Of a stretch of 64,000 bases of DNA, positions 1-11,113 are shown piece after piece. A program made the translations under genes and the position numbers. The notes beneath the pieces are model-generated. The model worked only from the letters and a program-made list of their open reading frames with translations. It searched no databases and was not told the DNA's origin. The stretch covers positions 14,628,745 to 14,692,744 of the forward strand of contig CM075102.1 of the NCBI GenBank assembly GCA_037576195.1, given 5' to 3'. This DNA comes from Phytoseiulus persimilis. Its lineage: Eukaryota > Arthropoda > Arachnida > Mesostigmata > Phytoseiidae. Position 1 is the first letter of the stretch, and the number at the start of each line of letters is the position of its first letter.

Positions 1-2
1 TT

Positions 3-785
3 TTCGACATTGGTGCCTATCTCCCTCCTTCCACCAGTTATCTCCTGTTTGCGGATGATCTGACGCTATTCGGACCCGCGCGTGATTCTGCTGACCGTAT
101 CACCCTTCAAGCAGCCATTGATGGAGTGACGCGATGGCGTGACGATAACAGAATGACGCTATCCTCATCGAAATGTGCCGTCCTTGCAAGGAATGGATCG
201 AGGTCTCCTCTTCCAACATATGGAATAGAGGGCCATCCCCTTCCAGTGGTACACAGCATCCGCGATCTTGGCGTGAAGATGGGTTCTGATCTCAACTTCG
301 ATGAGCACATAACAAACATACTTTTCTCTGCTCGCAACGTGGTAAACTCGATCTTCAGATGCTTTGTGATCAAACGTCCTGAATTTTACATACGATTGTA
401 TGAATCTCTAGTCTTGAGCAAGTTCTTATACTGTTGTACTATTTGGATGCCATACAAAGCTAAACATGTTAAAATGGTTGAATCTGTTCAGAAATATTTC
501 CTGAAGCGATTACACATGCGTTGTTCCTTTGCCAAAGAAGTTCCCCCTCTCAAACCCATTATGGGAGTTCTTGGAGAGCAAGACTCACGCATCCTGAAGC
601 GAATCAGACTCCTGGGAGAGATGGATCATTATTTTGAAACCAACATTAACCGCCTCCGTTATGGATGTGCCGTACGGACGAAGTCCGTCGCGAGGACTGA
701 TGCTGTCAACAACTCATTCTCGTGGCGAATTTGTTCAAAGATGTCGAGAGGGCAAATTCATTGTGATCCTTTCCTGTTCCTGTGA
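3..785 (+). mobile_element. 3' part of a non-LTR retrotransposon (LINE) reverse transcriptase
   Basis: The frame is open from the first bases of the window to the TGA at 783-785, so the upstream part lies outside. Near the start, about 48-65, it encodes FADDLTLF, the F-A-D-D catalytic motif C of reverse transcriptase. It continues with a thumb-like region (RDLGVKMGSDLNFDEHI, then EFYIRLYESLVLSKFLYCC and VESVQKYFLKRLH) of the kind seen in Jockey/CR1-like LINEs (family knowledge). The tail has no visible zinc knuckle or RNase H. A 5'-truncated or window-cut LINE that ends in an open frame is most likely; clade assignment is inference. Confidence 0.85.
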
Positions 786-875
786 CACACTGATGATTAC
801 AGTGTTGTGATGCCGTTATCGTTTACACGAAAAAAAACCATCACCAAAATGAAGAGCTATTGAATTGAAGAAATT
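786..875 (+). mobile_element. LINE 3' tail
   Basis: This is non-coding sequence after the reverse transcriptase stop, with an A run and an A-rich end made of short TTGAA-type units. The duplicated block begins immediately after it. It is best read as the 3' UTR and simple-repeat tail of the upstream LINE. Confidence 0.4.
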
Positions 876-1783
876 GAATACGTTGGGACAGCTACACATA
901 ATGAAAAAGTGGGGAAGATCAACTCGGATGTGAGGATGAAAGCGGCGGATATAGATTCACCGTTGCTCTTGATTCTCACTATACCGTTGCTTGGTCGGCT
1001 CACATAGTTGAACTACGAGAGACACTTAACTCTGTTGCCAGCGCAAGATTCATGAACCTGGAGAAGTGCGGCCTCCTCGTGGATCTCAGTGCCCGCGGTC
1101 CACATTTTCATTGCCCGCCGACAGTGTTCCCTCAACTTTCAATGAGTGTCCAGCAAAGGACGAGAACGATTCGGGAGAAATTCCCCTCCGGTGGCTTCCT
1201 TTCGAGCGATTCAGCTGTAGAGGAGCTGGAAATGTAGTCTGGTAACCGCCATGGACGATTGAACCCAATTTCTGACAGATACAAAGACCCACATCATGAG
1301 ATCCATATTTTTTCCATACGGATGAGCCATGAACTTCTGAAACCAAGCTCATTCACGACGATCCTGAATCCTCTGCTCAGTTTTCAAGTCTACTGTTTGG
1401 CAGAACTCGGATTCCGCTTCAGCTTCTAACATAACCGGGGGAGAATTCATCTCCTCCCAACAATGCGTTCTGCTCATTGACGAAATCTACGCAGAAATGA
1501 TGAAAAGGACGGCGGATCACAATTCGCTTTATTTGAGTTCTGGAATCGCTTTTCAGAAAGCCATTGGGTGTGGGACGCCTGACGGGAACGTTGACGATCC
1601 CGATGTATAAGGATCTCACCTGAAGGAGTGTCTTCTCTCCAAGGGGGAACAGAGTACTGCTCGATGACCACTCTTTCACACAAGCTTGAGAGGCTCCAAC
1701 CGGAACCGGGGGAAGCTGGGAGTTGATTTCGGTTCTAACGCCTCTGGAAGCGATGCCGCAGATCTTCCAATGTGACAACCTTC

Positions 1784-2000
1784 TCAGCTGCAGACCGTCT
1801 TCCCGGTTTGGCCCTTGTCCTTCAGACATTCCGTGAGCGCGACCAGACGCTGGTGGGAAGTGAAGTTGGACTTTCCTCCGTGGGACAGGAGTACCGGCTC
1901 CTGAGCATCTCGACGACACTCCATCGGTGTCACGATGACGGAATCGCGCAACGGTGTGAATCAGATTCAATTCTAGCGCCGCTTGCAGCAATGACGTAGT
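1784..2000 (-). pseudogene. Decayed secreted-family gene, copy 1, relic A
   Basis: Read leftward from 1924 the frame gives MECRRDAQEP, then KSNFTSHQRLVALTECLKDK, nearly identical to residues 20 onward of the intact neighbour (MECRRGAQEP, KSNFTSHERLVALTGCLTDK). One base is missing after KTV, which brings a TGA at 1784-1786; the homologous reading continues in another frame. The signal-peptide region upstream is also damaged. The open frame at 1419-2096 on this strand is a by-product in the wrong frame. Confidence 0.7.
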
Positions 2001-2461
2001 TCCTTCAACGTGGAGACACCACACAGCCGAGGCAGGAATTGAAGGCTCGGCTTTCTGGATCTCCTCACGAAGCACAGACCGAGGATGGCATTCCATTCAT
2101 CGTCTTTCGTCAAACAGTGGTTGTCCCGCCCGAGATCTTTGCTTGGGAAGACCCCGCGGCAGAGACAAGACTTCGCACGGAAGTAATCTTCTCCAACGAA
2201 TTCCGCGGCTCGGACGAGGAAGAACCCATCGGTGAAGCCCTTGAGTTCTTTGAACAAGTTCCCGAGCTGGCCGACCGTCTTCTCGGAAAAGCCCTTGTCC
2301 GTCAGACATCCCGTGAGCGCGACCAGACGCTCGTGGGAAGTGAAGTTAGACTTCTCCCCGTTGAGCAGGAATTCTGGCTCCTGAGCACCTCGACGACACT
2401 CCATCTGTCCAACGATGACGATGAAGAAAACTGCGACAGCCACAGCACTTGAACACTTCAT
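1973..2461 (-). CDS. Small secreted Cys-containing protein, duplicon copy 1
   Basis: A single open frame of 162 aa. Residues 1-19 (MKCSSAVAVAVFFIVIVGQ) form a clear signal peptide, so the product is probably secreted. The mature part has an NFT glycosylation sequon, a TVGQLGNLF motif, and many cysteines including CLC and a CC pair near the C-terminus. It shares the pattern L-x2-L-x2-C, LG-x-LF and a later Cys with the two genes at 20.1-21.5 kb. I do not recognise the family. An AATAAA on this strand at 1528-1533 could be its poly(A) signal. The C-terminal third could hide an intron, but the relic at 3.3 kb keeps homology to the DEWNAIL region (KHCFSVHDEW), which favours this frame. Confidence 0.6.
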   Translation of the reverse strand: MKCSSAVAVAVFFIVIVGQMECRRGAQEPEFLLNGEKSNFTSHERLVALTGCLTDKGFSEKTVGQLGNLFKELKGFTDGFFLVRAAEFVGEDYFRAKSCLCRGVFPSKDLGRDNHCLTKDDEWNAILGLCFVRRSRKPSLQFLPRLCGVSTLKELRHCCKRR

Positions 2462-3309
2462 TGTAGTGAGTTCGTAGCTCGGTTGGTTCCCTGGAACAAA
2501 CTGTGAATGATGATGAGCTTGTTCGTTTCCCTCCTTTTATCTGTTTGGACGTTTGTAGAGGGAAGGAAATGCGGAAGAGGGGCAACCACCCTGAGTGTCT
2601 AGTGCGACGTGCTTTCGAAACGTGCACCTTCGGACTTGGACCTGCTTCGGGTCAGTGCCTCCTTCTCACGTCGCTTTCCACCTCTGCGGATTTTCCCAGT
2701 CAGCTGATATACAGGGAATCATGGACAGTGGCCGTGTCTGCCCCGTCTCGAATTCTTGTTACCAGATTCTCGGGTCAGCTCCTCCTTGAAGATTAGGTTA
2801 TCTGACTGTAGCAGATGGAAGTTTTCACCTTCTGCAATGGGGATTACTCTGATCCGTGCTAGCTTCGAAAGCACGAGGTGTGATCCCCTTTTTGAATCAA
2901 GTCTCGGAGTGCTGGAATAAGAACCACGAGGGAGAAATTCTTCTCTATGAGCTGTCGGTGGGGACTCCACACAGCCTCGACGAGCGTGATTTTCGCTCAG
3001 CTAGCGCTTGGTACGCAAGTAGCTGTGATTTTTTAACTTTTCGTCAGATATGATATTTTCTCACATTCTTTGAGCGTGGCGGTCTTAACTGGTCGAGAGT
3101 GGGAACGTGGGTTGGGCGACGCGAAATGTACCATATCTTGCCTCCACCAACTTCGATCCTTCTTTTTCTCCCGAGGCTGCTCTTTCCTTGGGATCGATCG
3201 AACGTTCTGAACACTTCAACCCCGTCTTCTACTGAGACCCAATCAGCAGACGCCCTGAGCGCCGGGAGCAGCGATTCCCCAACTCTGCAACCAAGGCCAC
3301 ACTAAGGTG

Positions 3310-3590
3310 GATTTTCCTCCACTAGCGGACTGGCTCCCGCCATGCGAGATGGCAGGACAACATCCCATTCATCGTGAACCGAGAAGCAGTGCTTCGCGAG
3401 ACCGAACTCGACGAGGGAGAAGAACTCTCCTCCAACGAGTTCCGCGGCTCATGCTGAGTCGAACCCATCCGTATCACCGTCGACTTCACGAACAGGTATC
3501 CCAGTTGCCCAATCGTCCTCTCAGGTTCGTTTTTCCGCCAGGCCCTGCTGGAGCACTTCCAAGTCTTCATTGGAAGTGAAGCTGAAATTT
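3310..3590 (-). pseudogene. Decayed secreted-family gene, copy 1, relic B
   Basis: The minus strand encodes EPERTIGQLGYLF, matching FSEKTVGQLGNLF of the intact gene, then shifts frame. The next frame gives EVDGDTDGF and AAELVGGEFF, matching ELKGFTDGF and AAEFVGEDYF, with a stop codon between them. KHCFSVHDEWD follows, matching NHCLTKDDEWN. At least one frameshift and one stop make it non-functional. It is more diverged than relic A, so it is an older member. Confidence 0.65.
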
Positions 3591-4144
3591 CTTCATTTGA
3601 GAGGGAGGTGAACTCGTCTGATGGACTACGACACTGGACTGATCGCACGTGGAGAGCTATACGAGCGGCGGCGGAGCGCATATAGTAACACGTCATGGCG
3701 GTGAATTTTCGAGTGGCGTGTCCAAATGGCGAACGATGATGTGGCGCTCCGCGCCACTCTCCTCACATTCTTGTGAAGGGCAGCGGGCGTGGAAGATGCG
3801 CAGATACTGAGAGTGACGAGTGAAAGCGCGACGAGATGCCCACGATGGAAAAACTACCGAGGAATAGTGACGTTTTCTCGAAAACAAGAAATGCAGTGGA
3901 AATTTTTCAATCGAGTCAACGGGAAGTGATAATCATCATTGTCAACCGTAGTATTGAAAGGTTACCGAGTCCATCAGGTTGAACGGCGTACGTAGCCCAC
4001 GTTGTGAAAAACGGATGCAATTTCTGAAGAATGATCGGGTTCTTTCCGAGCGTCGGATGCGACGCAGATGCGATTTCGATTTTCCTCGATCACTTTTCAC
4101 GGTATCGGGGAAAAAAATAGGTGTGCTCGGCAACTAGGCTTTGC

Positions 4145-4188
4145 AACGGTTATTTAACCGCGGTTAATAACCGCAAATATTCTGCGGT
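4145..4188. repeat. AACCGCGGTT-rich cluster, left
   Basis: The run contains AACGGTTA, AACCGCGGTTA and TAACCGCAAATA in close succession. Its core TAACCGCAAATA, preceded by ACCGCGGTTA, recurs inverted in the right cluster, so the two may be the terminal inverted repeats of one ~850 bp element. Confidence 0.55.
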
Positions 4189-4905
4189 GCTCATGTACCC
4201 ATGCGGCGGCTCAATCTTCCAGAGCTTTGCGCATCTGGTAAGTTCAGGGAACAGAGCACAGTGGAAATAGCTATTGTGTGGGTTGCACCCCCGTTGGAAG
4301 GCATCGATGAAAGAATTGTGATGAAGTCCCAGCAGGAAACGGCTATCACTCATGCACTGGTCGGAACGGGGAACATACGCCCGTTTCAAAGCCGACAACG
4401 GTGATATCGAAGCCAGGAGCAGTAATTTGGAGTCAGACAAAAATTGGAAGCACCTCAAACGACGACCTCGAAAGAATAATAAAAAAAAACTCGAGAATCA
4501 GGACGTGGAATCACGCTAGTCATCTCAACCCAACAAGGTAGCATGCCTTTGGGCACTCTTTGCTCGTTAAACCGTGCAGACATCGGAGCCACTTCCACAT
4601 CTCGGAGTTTGCAACTTTTCCTCAGCGGATCGTGAGGAGTTGAACCCGACATTGCTGACTACATCCATCGGACGGGGGGCTCCACAAAACAAGATCTCTT
4701 TTGCATCAGGATAATTTTTTAAAGATTTCGTGACTTGAAGCGTTCAACCAATGTTCCCGGCCCCATCTGATCAAGTTCGAGCTGTAACAAACGAGTCTTT
4801 AAGAGATGTGTTTCGAGATCGCGTTGTATCCGCTAATTATGTAACCTTCTTCCTGATAAAAGAGGAGAAGCTTCGTGGAAATCCTCCAGGAAGCAGTCTT
4901 CCATA

Positions 4906-5016
4906 TAACCGCGGTTATTTGCGGTTATAACCGCGGTTTTCGGTCCTAATTTTGCGGTTAACCGCTATTGCGGTTATGGATTTGCGGTTGTCGGTTAACC
5001 GTAACCGCGGTTATTT
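4906..5016. repeat. AACCGCGGTT-rich cluster, right
   Basis: About 110 bp hold roughly eight GCGGTT/AACCGC half-sites in both orientations, including perfect palindromes AACCGCGGTT and GCGGTTAACCGC. Such a dense array of one 6-mer is not explained by coding. It could be transposon sub-terminal repeats or a binding-site cluster. Confidence 0.7.
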
Positions 5017-6615
5017 AGAAATACGGTCATTTGCAAAGCCTATCCGCAACACTATTTTCAGAGCAATTCTCCGATCTGAGGTCGTTCTGCTGATGTTGGC
5101 TGTATCAAATGTTTCTATGGAGAAACCTATTGTCAGATTTCGGGACCTTTGGTTCGACGCGTTTCGGACCGAACGGACGCAGTGGGCTCGTGCGACCGCC
5201 CAGCTCAATGGCCGGCGCTCCAAATCGTTGAGAAGCAGGTCGCGTTTCAATGTTCGGACGGTGAACATTGGGGGGGGGGGGGAAATGGAATGGCGAATGA
5301 ATCTCCACGACTGATTCCGAAATCTCTGTATATGTATATGGGACGCCAGATTCAGTGAACCATACTTGAGTTGATTTGTTCTTCACATGGTCCGCCCGCA
5401 TTAGTCCGAGCATAAATATTCCCGCCCCTGCTCTTGACAATGGAGCTGATGATTTTTCCGAGGGTATGGCGTCTTTTGGGTACGGCTTCGTACTCGTCGC
5501 GATGAAAACTTCTCGGAAGCGCGGCCGAGTCGCGAGCGAGACGATGGAGAAATGTGGGAATGGACGGGATCATTGATTCCGGACGGACTGGCATTTGAAT
5601 GGCAATGAAAATGAGACGGACGGTCGAGTTCCAATATTGACAGAAGAGGGGAGAAAATGTCATCGAACGATGAAGGAACTGGCCGAACTTAGGAGTAGAC
5701 AAGTACCACGGACAACGAATGCTGAAATGACGAGCCCGAGCAGATTGAAGAGCTGCCAGTTCCCTTGAACGTTGTTCGTCGCGGCTCTCAAACCGCATCT
5801 TTTGTCGGCCAGACTTGAGAGTTGATGAGAACGGATTCCGTGTGACGACGATAGGAATGAGAACTCTTTTTCAAAGCTTGCGGGCACTCACTCGATGAAC
5901 AAACCCTTTGACGCAACACCAAACGTACTTCCCGTGAAGGACTCCTTTTTAGCAGCACGGAGCAACAGGAATTCGGCCCAGCTGCTCTCAAGGTGTCTCT
6001 GTGTGCCTTTGACTGTTAATCGACGGAGAGACTCACAAGATTTTCCGATCTGGGAGATCCCAACCTGTGAGCGAGCGGGTTTCTCGACCGAGAACTGATG
6101 GAAATCGAGTTGCTTCGAACGAGGGTATCGCGCGCAGAGAAGTGATGAACGTTTGTCAGAAACGAAACCCCGACAATTCCGTTTCGTGTTTGTTTTAATT
6201 GTGTTCCTGTGGACGATAGCCTCTCAGGACTACAAGTCAGTTCCGAAGGTAAGCAACATTCAATGGTACCCGATATCTGATTGTTGGGCGATTCCAATAA
6301 TATTCATCAGCAGTTTTACTTGATCCGCCGCGGCAGGCCGCGAACCACCGAAACTGACGTATTATAATAGCTTCCTGTACTGCTGCTTCCGCTCTTTTCT
6401 GCGAACTCGCCAGGCCGCCTCGCCGCCCTCGTTCCTCGGACTAGCTGCGCCAGAGACGACAGCTTCTCGAACTCACTGGTGACGATTCGGCACTCGGAAG
6501 ACACGGTTTTGTGAACGGTGAGGACATTCGATGTTTCTGTCACTGCCCGAGCAGCGCGCGAGCGGAAACCATGCACAAATGCTATATCGACGTCCTTACG
6601 GTTTTTGATTACGGC

Positions 6616-6688
6616 AAAGTAAACGAGGAAACATCGATAACGGCCCGAGCCAGAGCAGGAATGTATTCTCCTCCGAAGCCGTGGCGTG
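6616..6688. repeat. Dispersed repeat, copy 1
   Basis: The stretch AAGTAAACGAGGAAACATCG through GAAGCCGTGGCG is about 90% identical, by eye, to 11161-11234, just past the second duplicated block. It lies outside the duplicated block and so is a separate dispersed element. Confidence 0.75.
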
Positions 6689-7639
6689 AGTCCAAACTTA
6701 TTCAGCGTCCTCTCGCCGCCATTCATCGACTGATCTCTCACGGTTGAGGGAATCCATCATCGGAATTATTGTACGGGCACGTGCAGGCTCCTCGCTTGAC
6801 TTCTATAAACTCAATAGATGTCACCCAACGAAATGATACGAGCCCTCAAATCATTCAAATTACCGAGAAAATGAGCGTTCTGGAATGCTTTAGGGCTCCA
6901 GAAGGGGTCCTCTGGAGATTATTCACACAACTCTGGGCGGATACGGGCGGCGCTGGAAGCAGGCGAATAAACCTGAGCGACCCACTGGCCCTGGATATAG
7001 CTCAGAACTCCATCATGACGTGAGCCCGTTACAGCAGAAGTGGTGCAAGCTAATCCCGTTCGTTCCACGATTCTCAGCATCATCCCGATGGCGGACGGGC
7101 CGACGAAAAAAGAGAAAGGATAGTTTTTCGGTGCGACATGATTTGAATGAATAAATTCTTCGTTCGTATTGAAGATGGGCTCACGTCTCCCGGCTGTGCT
7201 GTAGACCGAAGGAAGAGCGACCCGCGCTCATTTGAACCTCTGAAAATCATATGTTTGGGCAATTGGATTCCGAATCTGCGTCTGAATGATTCAAGTCTGG
7301 CGACTGTAATTCGGACCAGTCGTTGGAGCCATGCAAGTCCCAGTAATGTTCCACGGGTGCGCCATCGCCTCTTACACCGTCAAGCTACAATATAATTTCT
7401 GGTAAAAAACATAGAGGATGAGGTGAGGGCAGCCTGGACGGTTCAACAAACAGACCGCTTCAGCGAAGGCCCGACCAAGGCTCGGAAGAATCGAACAGCG
7501 GAACTCCCAGCCATCCGGGCTCCTCCCTAAGGATTTGTTTCCGAACTACCTGCATGGGGAGTCGTGTGATCTCACCCCTACTCGTTCAGTTGCCATTTCT
7601 GAGCAACGATCCTCTAGCAACTGGAACGGCAACGCTGTC

Positions 7640-7815
7640 ATCGAGATGCCGCCGCAGTACTGGAACAGGATACAAAGCTCGCCCGAGCAAATGATGAACA
7701 AACGAGTCTGCCTCGTGAGTCTCCTGGATGTTGTTCTTTTCTCCAACCCACCTGTCTGGGGAAACGTGATTCTGACGGAGAGCTCGAAGTTTGCTCGAGT
7801 GTCGGTTGGACACAA
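7640..7815. repeat. Diverged repeat related to 13520-13690
   Basis: Shared strings include TACAAAGCTCGCCCGA and CTCGAAGTT with the same spacing, and one minus-strand reading gives similar peptides (GLEKRTTSRRLTRQTR and SLEKRSKTKPLTRLPRR). Both look like remnants of one old element; no transposase motif was seen. Confidence 0.5.
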
Positions 7816-8904
7816 GTCACCTTCCTTGCGGCCATGAGTAGGCCACGGGAGCGTAATCTCTAAAGTGACTCCAGCTGAGCAGAATTGAGTTCGCGAATAC
7901 GTTGGGACCGCTACACATAATGAAAAAGTGGGGAAGATCAACTCGGATGTGAGGATGAAAGCGGAGGATGGAGATTCACCGTTGCTCTTGATTCTCACTA
8001 TACCGTTGCTTGGTCGGCTCACATAGTTGAACTACGAGAGACACTTAACTCTGTTGCCAGCGCAAGATTCATGAACCTGGAGAAGTGCGGCCTGCGCGTG
8101 GATCTCAGTGCCCGCGGTCCACATTTTCATTGCCCGCCGACAGTGTTCCCTTAACTTTCAATGAGTGTCCAGCAAAGGACGAAAACGATTCGGGAGAAAT
8201 TTGAGGATTCGAAAAAGAGCTGCTTCAAAGGTTATCACATTAATCATCATACAAAAGGAAGAAGCGTCATCGGTCGGCGACCGCACAGCGCACCGAAGAA
8301 GCCCCTCCGGTGGCTTCCTTTCGAGCGATTCAGCTGTAGAGGAGCTGGAAATGTAGTCTGGTAACCGGCATGGACGATCAAACCCGATTTCTGACAAATA
8401 CAAAGACCCACATCATGAGATCCATATTTTTTCCGTTGGGATGAGCCATGAACTCTTGAGACCAAGTTTCTATTCACGACGGTCCTGAATCCTCTCCTCA
8501 GTTTCGAAGTCTACTGTTTGGCAGAACTCGGATCCCGCTTCAGCTTCTAACATAACTGGGGGAGAATTCACCTCCTCCGAACAATCCATTCTGCTCATTG
8601 ACGAAATCTACGCAGAAATGATGAAAAGGACGGCGGGTCGAAATTCGCTTTATTTGAGTTCTGGAATCGCTTTTCAGAAAGCCATTGGGTGTGGGACCCC
8701 TGACGGGAACGTTGACGATCCCGATGTATAAGGATCTCACCTGAAGGAGTGTCTTCTCTCCAAGAGGGAACAGAGTACTGCTCGATGACCACTCTTTCAC
8801 ACAAGCTTGAGAGGCTCCAACCGGAACCGGGGGAAGCTGGGAGTTGATTTCGGTTCTAACGCCTCTGGAAGCGATGCCGCAGGTCTTCCAATGTGACAAC
8901 CTTC

Positions 8905-9121
8905 TCAGCTGCAGACCGTCTTCCCGGTTTGGCCCTTGTCCTTCAGACATTCCGTGAGCGCGACCAGACGCTGGTGGGAAGTGAAGTTGGACTTTCCTCC
9001 GTGGGACAGGAGTACCGGCTCCTGAGCATCTCGACGACACTCCATCGGTGTCACGATGACGGAATCGCGCAACGGTGTGAATCAGATTCAATTCTAGCGC
9101 CGCTTGCAGCAATGACGTAGT
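8905..9121 (-). pseudogene. Decayed secreted-family gene, copy 2, relic A
   Basis: Counterpart of the relic at 1784-2000, offset by about 7121 bp. The same missing base and the same stop are present, so the gene was already broken before the block duplicated. Confidence 0.7.
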
Positions 9122-9582
9122 TCCTTCAACGTGGAGACACCACACAGCCGAGGCAGGAATTGAAGGCTCGGCTTTCTGGATCTCCTCACGAAGCACAGAC
9201 CGAGGATGGCATTCCATTCATCGTCTTTCGTCAAACAGTGGTTGTCCCGCCCGAGATCTTTGCTTGAGAAGACCCCGCGGCAGAGACAAGACTTCGCACG
9301 GAAGTAATCTTCTGCAACGAATTCCGCGGCTCGGACGAGGAAGAACCCATCGGTGAAGCCCTTGAGTTCTTTGAACAAGTTCCCGAGCTGGCCGACCGTC
9401 TTCTCGGAAAAGCCCTTGTCCGTCAGACATCCCGTGAGCGCGACCAGACGCTCGTGGGAAGTGAAGTTGGACTTCTCCCCGTTGAGCAGGAATTCTGGCT
9501 CCTGAGCACCTCGACGACACTCCATCTGTCCAACGATGACGATGAAGAAAACTGCGACAGCCACAGCACTTGAACACTTCAT
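9094..9582 (-). CDS. Small secreted Cys-containing protein, duplicon copy 2
   Basis: A 162 aa open frame, identical to the copy-1 protein except for two residues I can see (FVAED for FVGED and VFSSK for VFPSK). The signal peptide, NFT sequon, TVGQLGNLF motif and all cysteines are kept. Retention of the full frame in both copies, while the two neighbours in each block are broken, suggests it is functional, or that the duplication is very recent. The family is unrecognised. Confidence 0.6.
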   Translation of the reverse strand: MKCSSAVAVAVFFIVIVGQMECRRGAQEPEFLLNGEKSNFTSHERLVALTGCLTDKGFSEKTVGQLGNLFKELKGFTDGFFLVRAAEFVAEDYFRAKSCLCRGVFSSKDLGRDNHCLTKDDEWNAILGLCFVRRSRKPSLQFLPRLCGVSTLKELRHCCKRR

Positions 9583-10438
9583 TGTAGTGAGTTCGTAGCT
9601 CGGTTGGTTCCCTGGAACAAACTGTGAATGATGATGAGCTTGTTCGTTTCCCTCCTTTTATCCGTTTGGACGTTTGTAGAGGGAAGGGAATGCGGAAGAG
9701 GGGCAACCACCCTGAGTGTCTAGTGCGACGTGCTTCCGAAACGTGCACCTTCGGACTTGGACCTGCTTCGGGTCAGTGCCTCCTTCTCACGTCGCTTTCC
9801 ACCTCTGCGGATTTTCCCAGTCAGCTGATATACAGGGAATCATGGACAGTGGCCGTGTCTGCCCCGTCTCGAATTCTTGTTACCAGATTCTTGGGTCAGC
9901 TCCTCCTTGAAGATTAGGTTATCTGACTGTAGCAGATGGGAGTTTTCACCTTCTACAATGGGGATTACTCTGATCCGTGCTAGCTTCGGAGGCACGAGGT
10001 GTGATCCCCTTTTTGAATCAAGTCTCGGAGTGCTGGAATAAGAACCACGAGGGAGAAACTGGAGAAATTCTTCTCTATGAGCTGTCGGTGGGGACTCCAC
10101 ACAGCCTCGACGAGCGTGATTTTCGCTCAGCTAGCGCTTGGTACGCAAGTAGCTGTGATTTTTTAACTTTTCGTCTGATATGATATTTTCTCACATTCTT
10201 TGAGCGTGGCGGTCTTAACTGGTCGAGAGTGAGAACGTGGGTTGGGCGACGCGAAATGTACCATATCTTGCCTCCACCAACCTCGAGCCTTATTTTTCTC
10301 CCGGGGCTGCTCTTCCTTGGGATCGATCGAACGTTCTAAACACTTCAACCGCGTCTTCTACTGAGACCCAATCAGCAGACGCCCTGAGCGCCGGGAGTAG
10401 CGATTCCCCAACTCTGCAACCAAGGCCACACTAAGTTG

Positions 10439-10719
10439 GATTTTCCTCCACTAGCGGACTGGCTCCCGCCATGCGAGATGGCAGGACAACATTCCATTCA
10501 TCGTGAACCGAGAAGCAGTGCTTCGCGAGACCGAACTCGACGAGGGAGAAGAACTCTCCTCCAACGAGTTCCGCGGCTCATGCTGAGTCGAACTCATCCG
10601 TACCACCTTCGACTTCACGAACAGGTATCCCAGTTGCTCAATCGTCCTCTCAGGTTCGTCTTTCCGCCAGGCCCTGCTGGAGCACTTTCAATTAAGGTTT
10701 GTTTGAAAGTGAAGCTAAA
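10439..10719 (-). pseudogene. Decayed secreted-family gene, copy 2, relic B
   Basis: Counterpart of 3310-3590 with the same broken reading frame (LRGRLSNWDTCS in the current frame where copy 1 has ERTIGQLGYLF). It carries additional changes, including the small insertion near 10690. Non-functional. Confidence 0.6.
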
Positions 10720-11113
10720 AGTTTCTTCATTTGAGAGGGAGGTGAACTCGTCTGATGGACTACGACACTGGACTGATCGCACGTGGAGAGCTATACGAGC
10801 GGCGGCGAAGCGCATATAGTAACACGTCATGGCGGTGAATTTTCGAGTGGCCGGTCCAAATGGCGAACGATGATGTGGCGCTCCGCGCCACTCTTCTCAC
10901 ATTCTTGTGAAGGGCAGCGGGCGTGGAAGATGCGCAGATACTGAGAGTGACGAGTGGAAGCGCGACGAGATGCCCACGATGGAAAAACTACCGAGGAATA
11001 GTGACGTTTTCTCGAAAACAAGGACTGCAATGGAAACGTTCCAATCGAGTCAACGGGAAGTGATAATCATCATTCTCAACCGTAGCATTGAAAGGTTACC
11101 GAGTCCATCAGGT

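Larger units (their letters stand above)
876..3979. repeat. Segmental duplication, copy 1 (~3.1 kb)
   Basis: The block matches 7895-11113 nearly base for base in direct orientation, starting at GAATACGTTGGGA and ending at GAGTCCATCAGGT. Copy 1 lacks about 120 bp found in copy 2 (after about 1182, against about 8202-8320). A third, partial copy at 12129-12321 keeps that segment, so copy 1 suffered a deletion. Differences elsewhere are scattered substitutions and small indels, which points to a recent duplication or ongoing gene conversion. Confidence 0.93.
3980..7894. other. Spacer between the two duplicated blocks; no gene recognised
   Basis: Open frames here are short and overlap on both strands without domain-like content. 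The stretch contains the AACCGCGGTT clusters (4145-4188 and 4906-5016), a 13-base G run at 5270-5282, a 73 bp sequence at 6616-6688 that recurs at about 11161-11234, and a region at about 7640-7815 with a diverged relative at about 13520-13690. It is best described as transposon-derived or repeat-rich spacer. Confidence 0.5.
7895..11113. repeat. Segmental duplication, copy 2 (~3.2 kb)
   Basis: Direct-orientation partner of 876-3979. It keeps the ~120 bp segment deleted from copy 1, and its right end differs from copy 1 by a small insertion near 10690. It sits 7.0-7.1 kb from copy 1, so the unit may have duplicated in tandem with the intervening 3.9 kb belonging to the original spacing. Confidence 0.93.

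Noticed and set aside
1419-2096. 225-codon minus-strand frame, and its twin at 8540-9217
   Set aside because: It reads through the frameshifted relic in a frame other than the homologous one. The family motif appears in a different frame there.
2039-2452. Plus-strand 137-codon frame opposite the secreted gene
   Set aside because: It is the antisense shadow of the minus-strand gene, which has a signal peptide and relatives.
4145-5016. Telomere-like repeat
   Set aside because: The unit contains GGTTA but is GCGGTTA in both orientations and not a regular tandem; arthropod telomeres are typically TTAGG.
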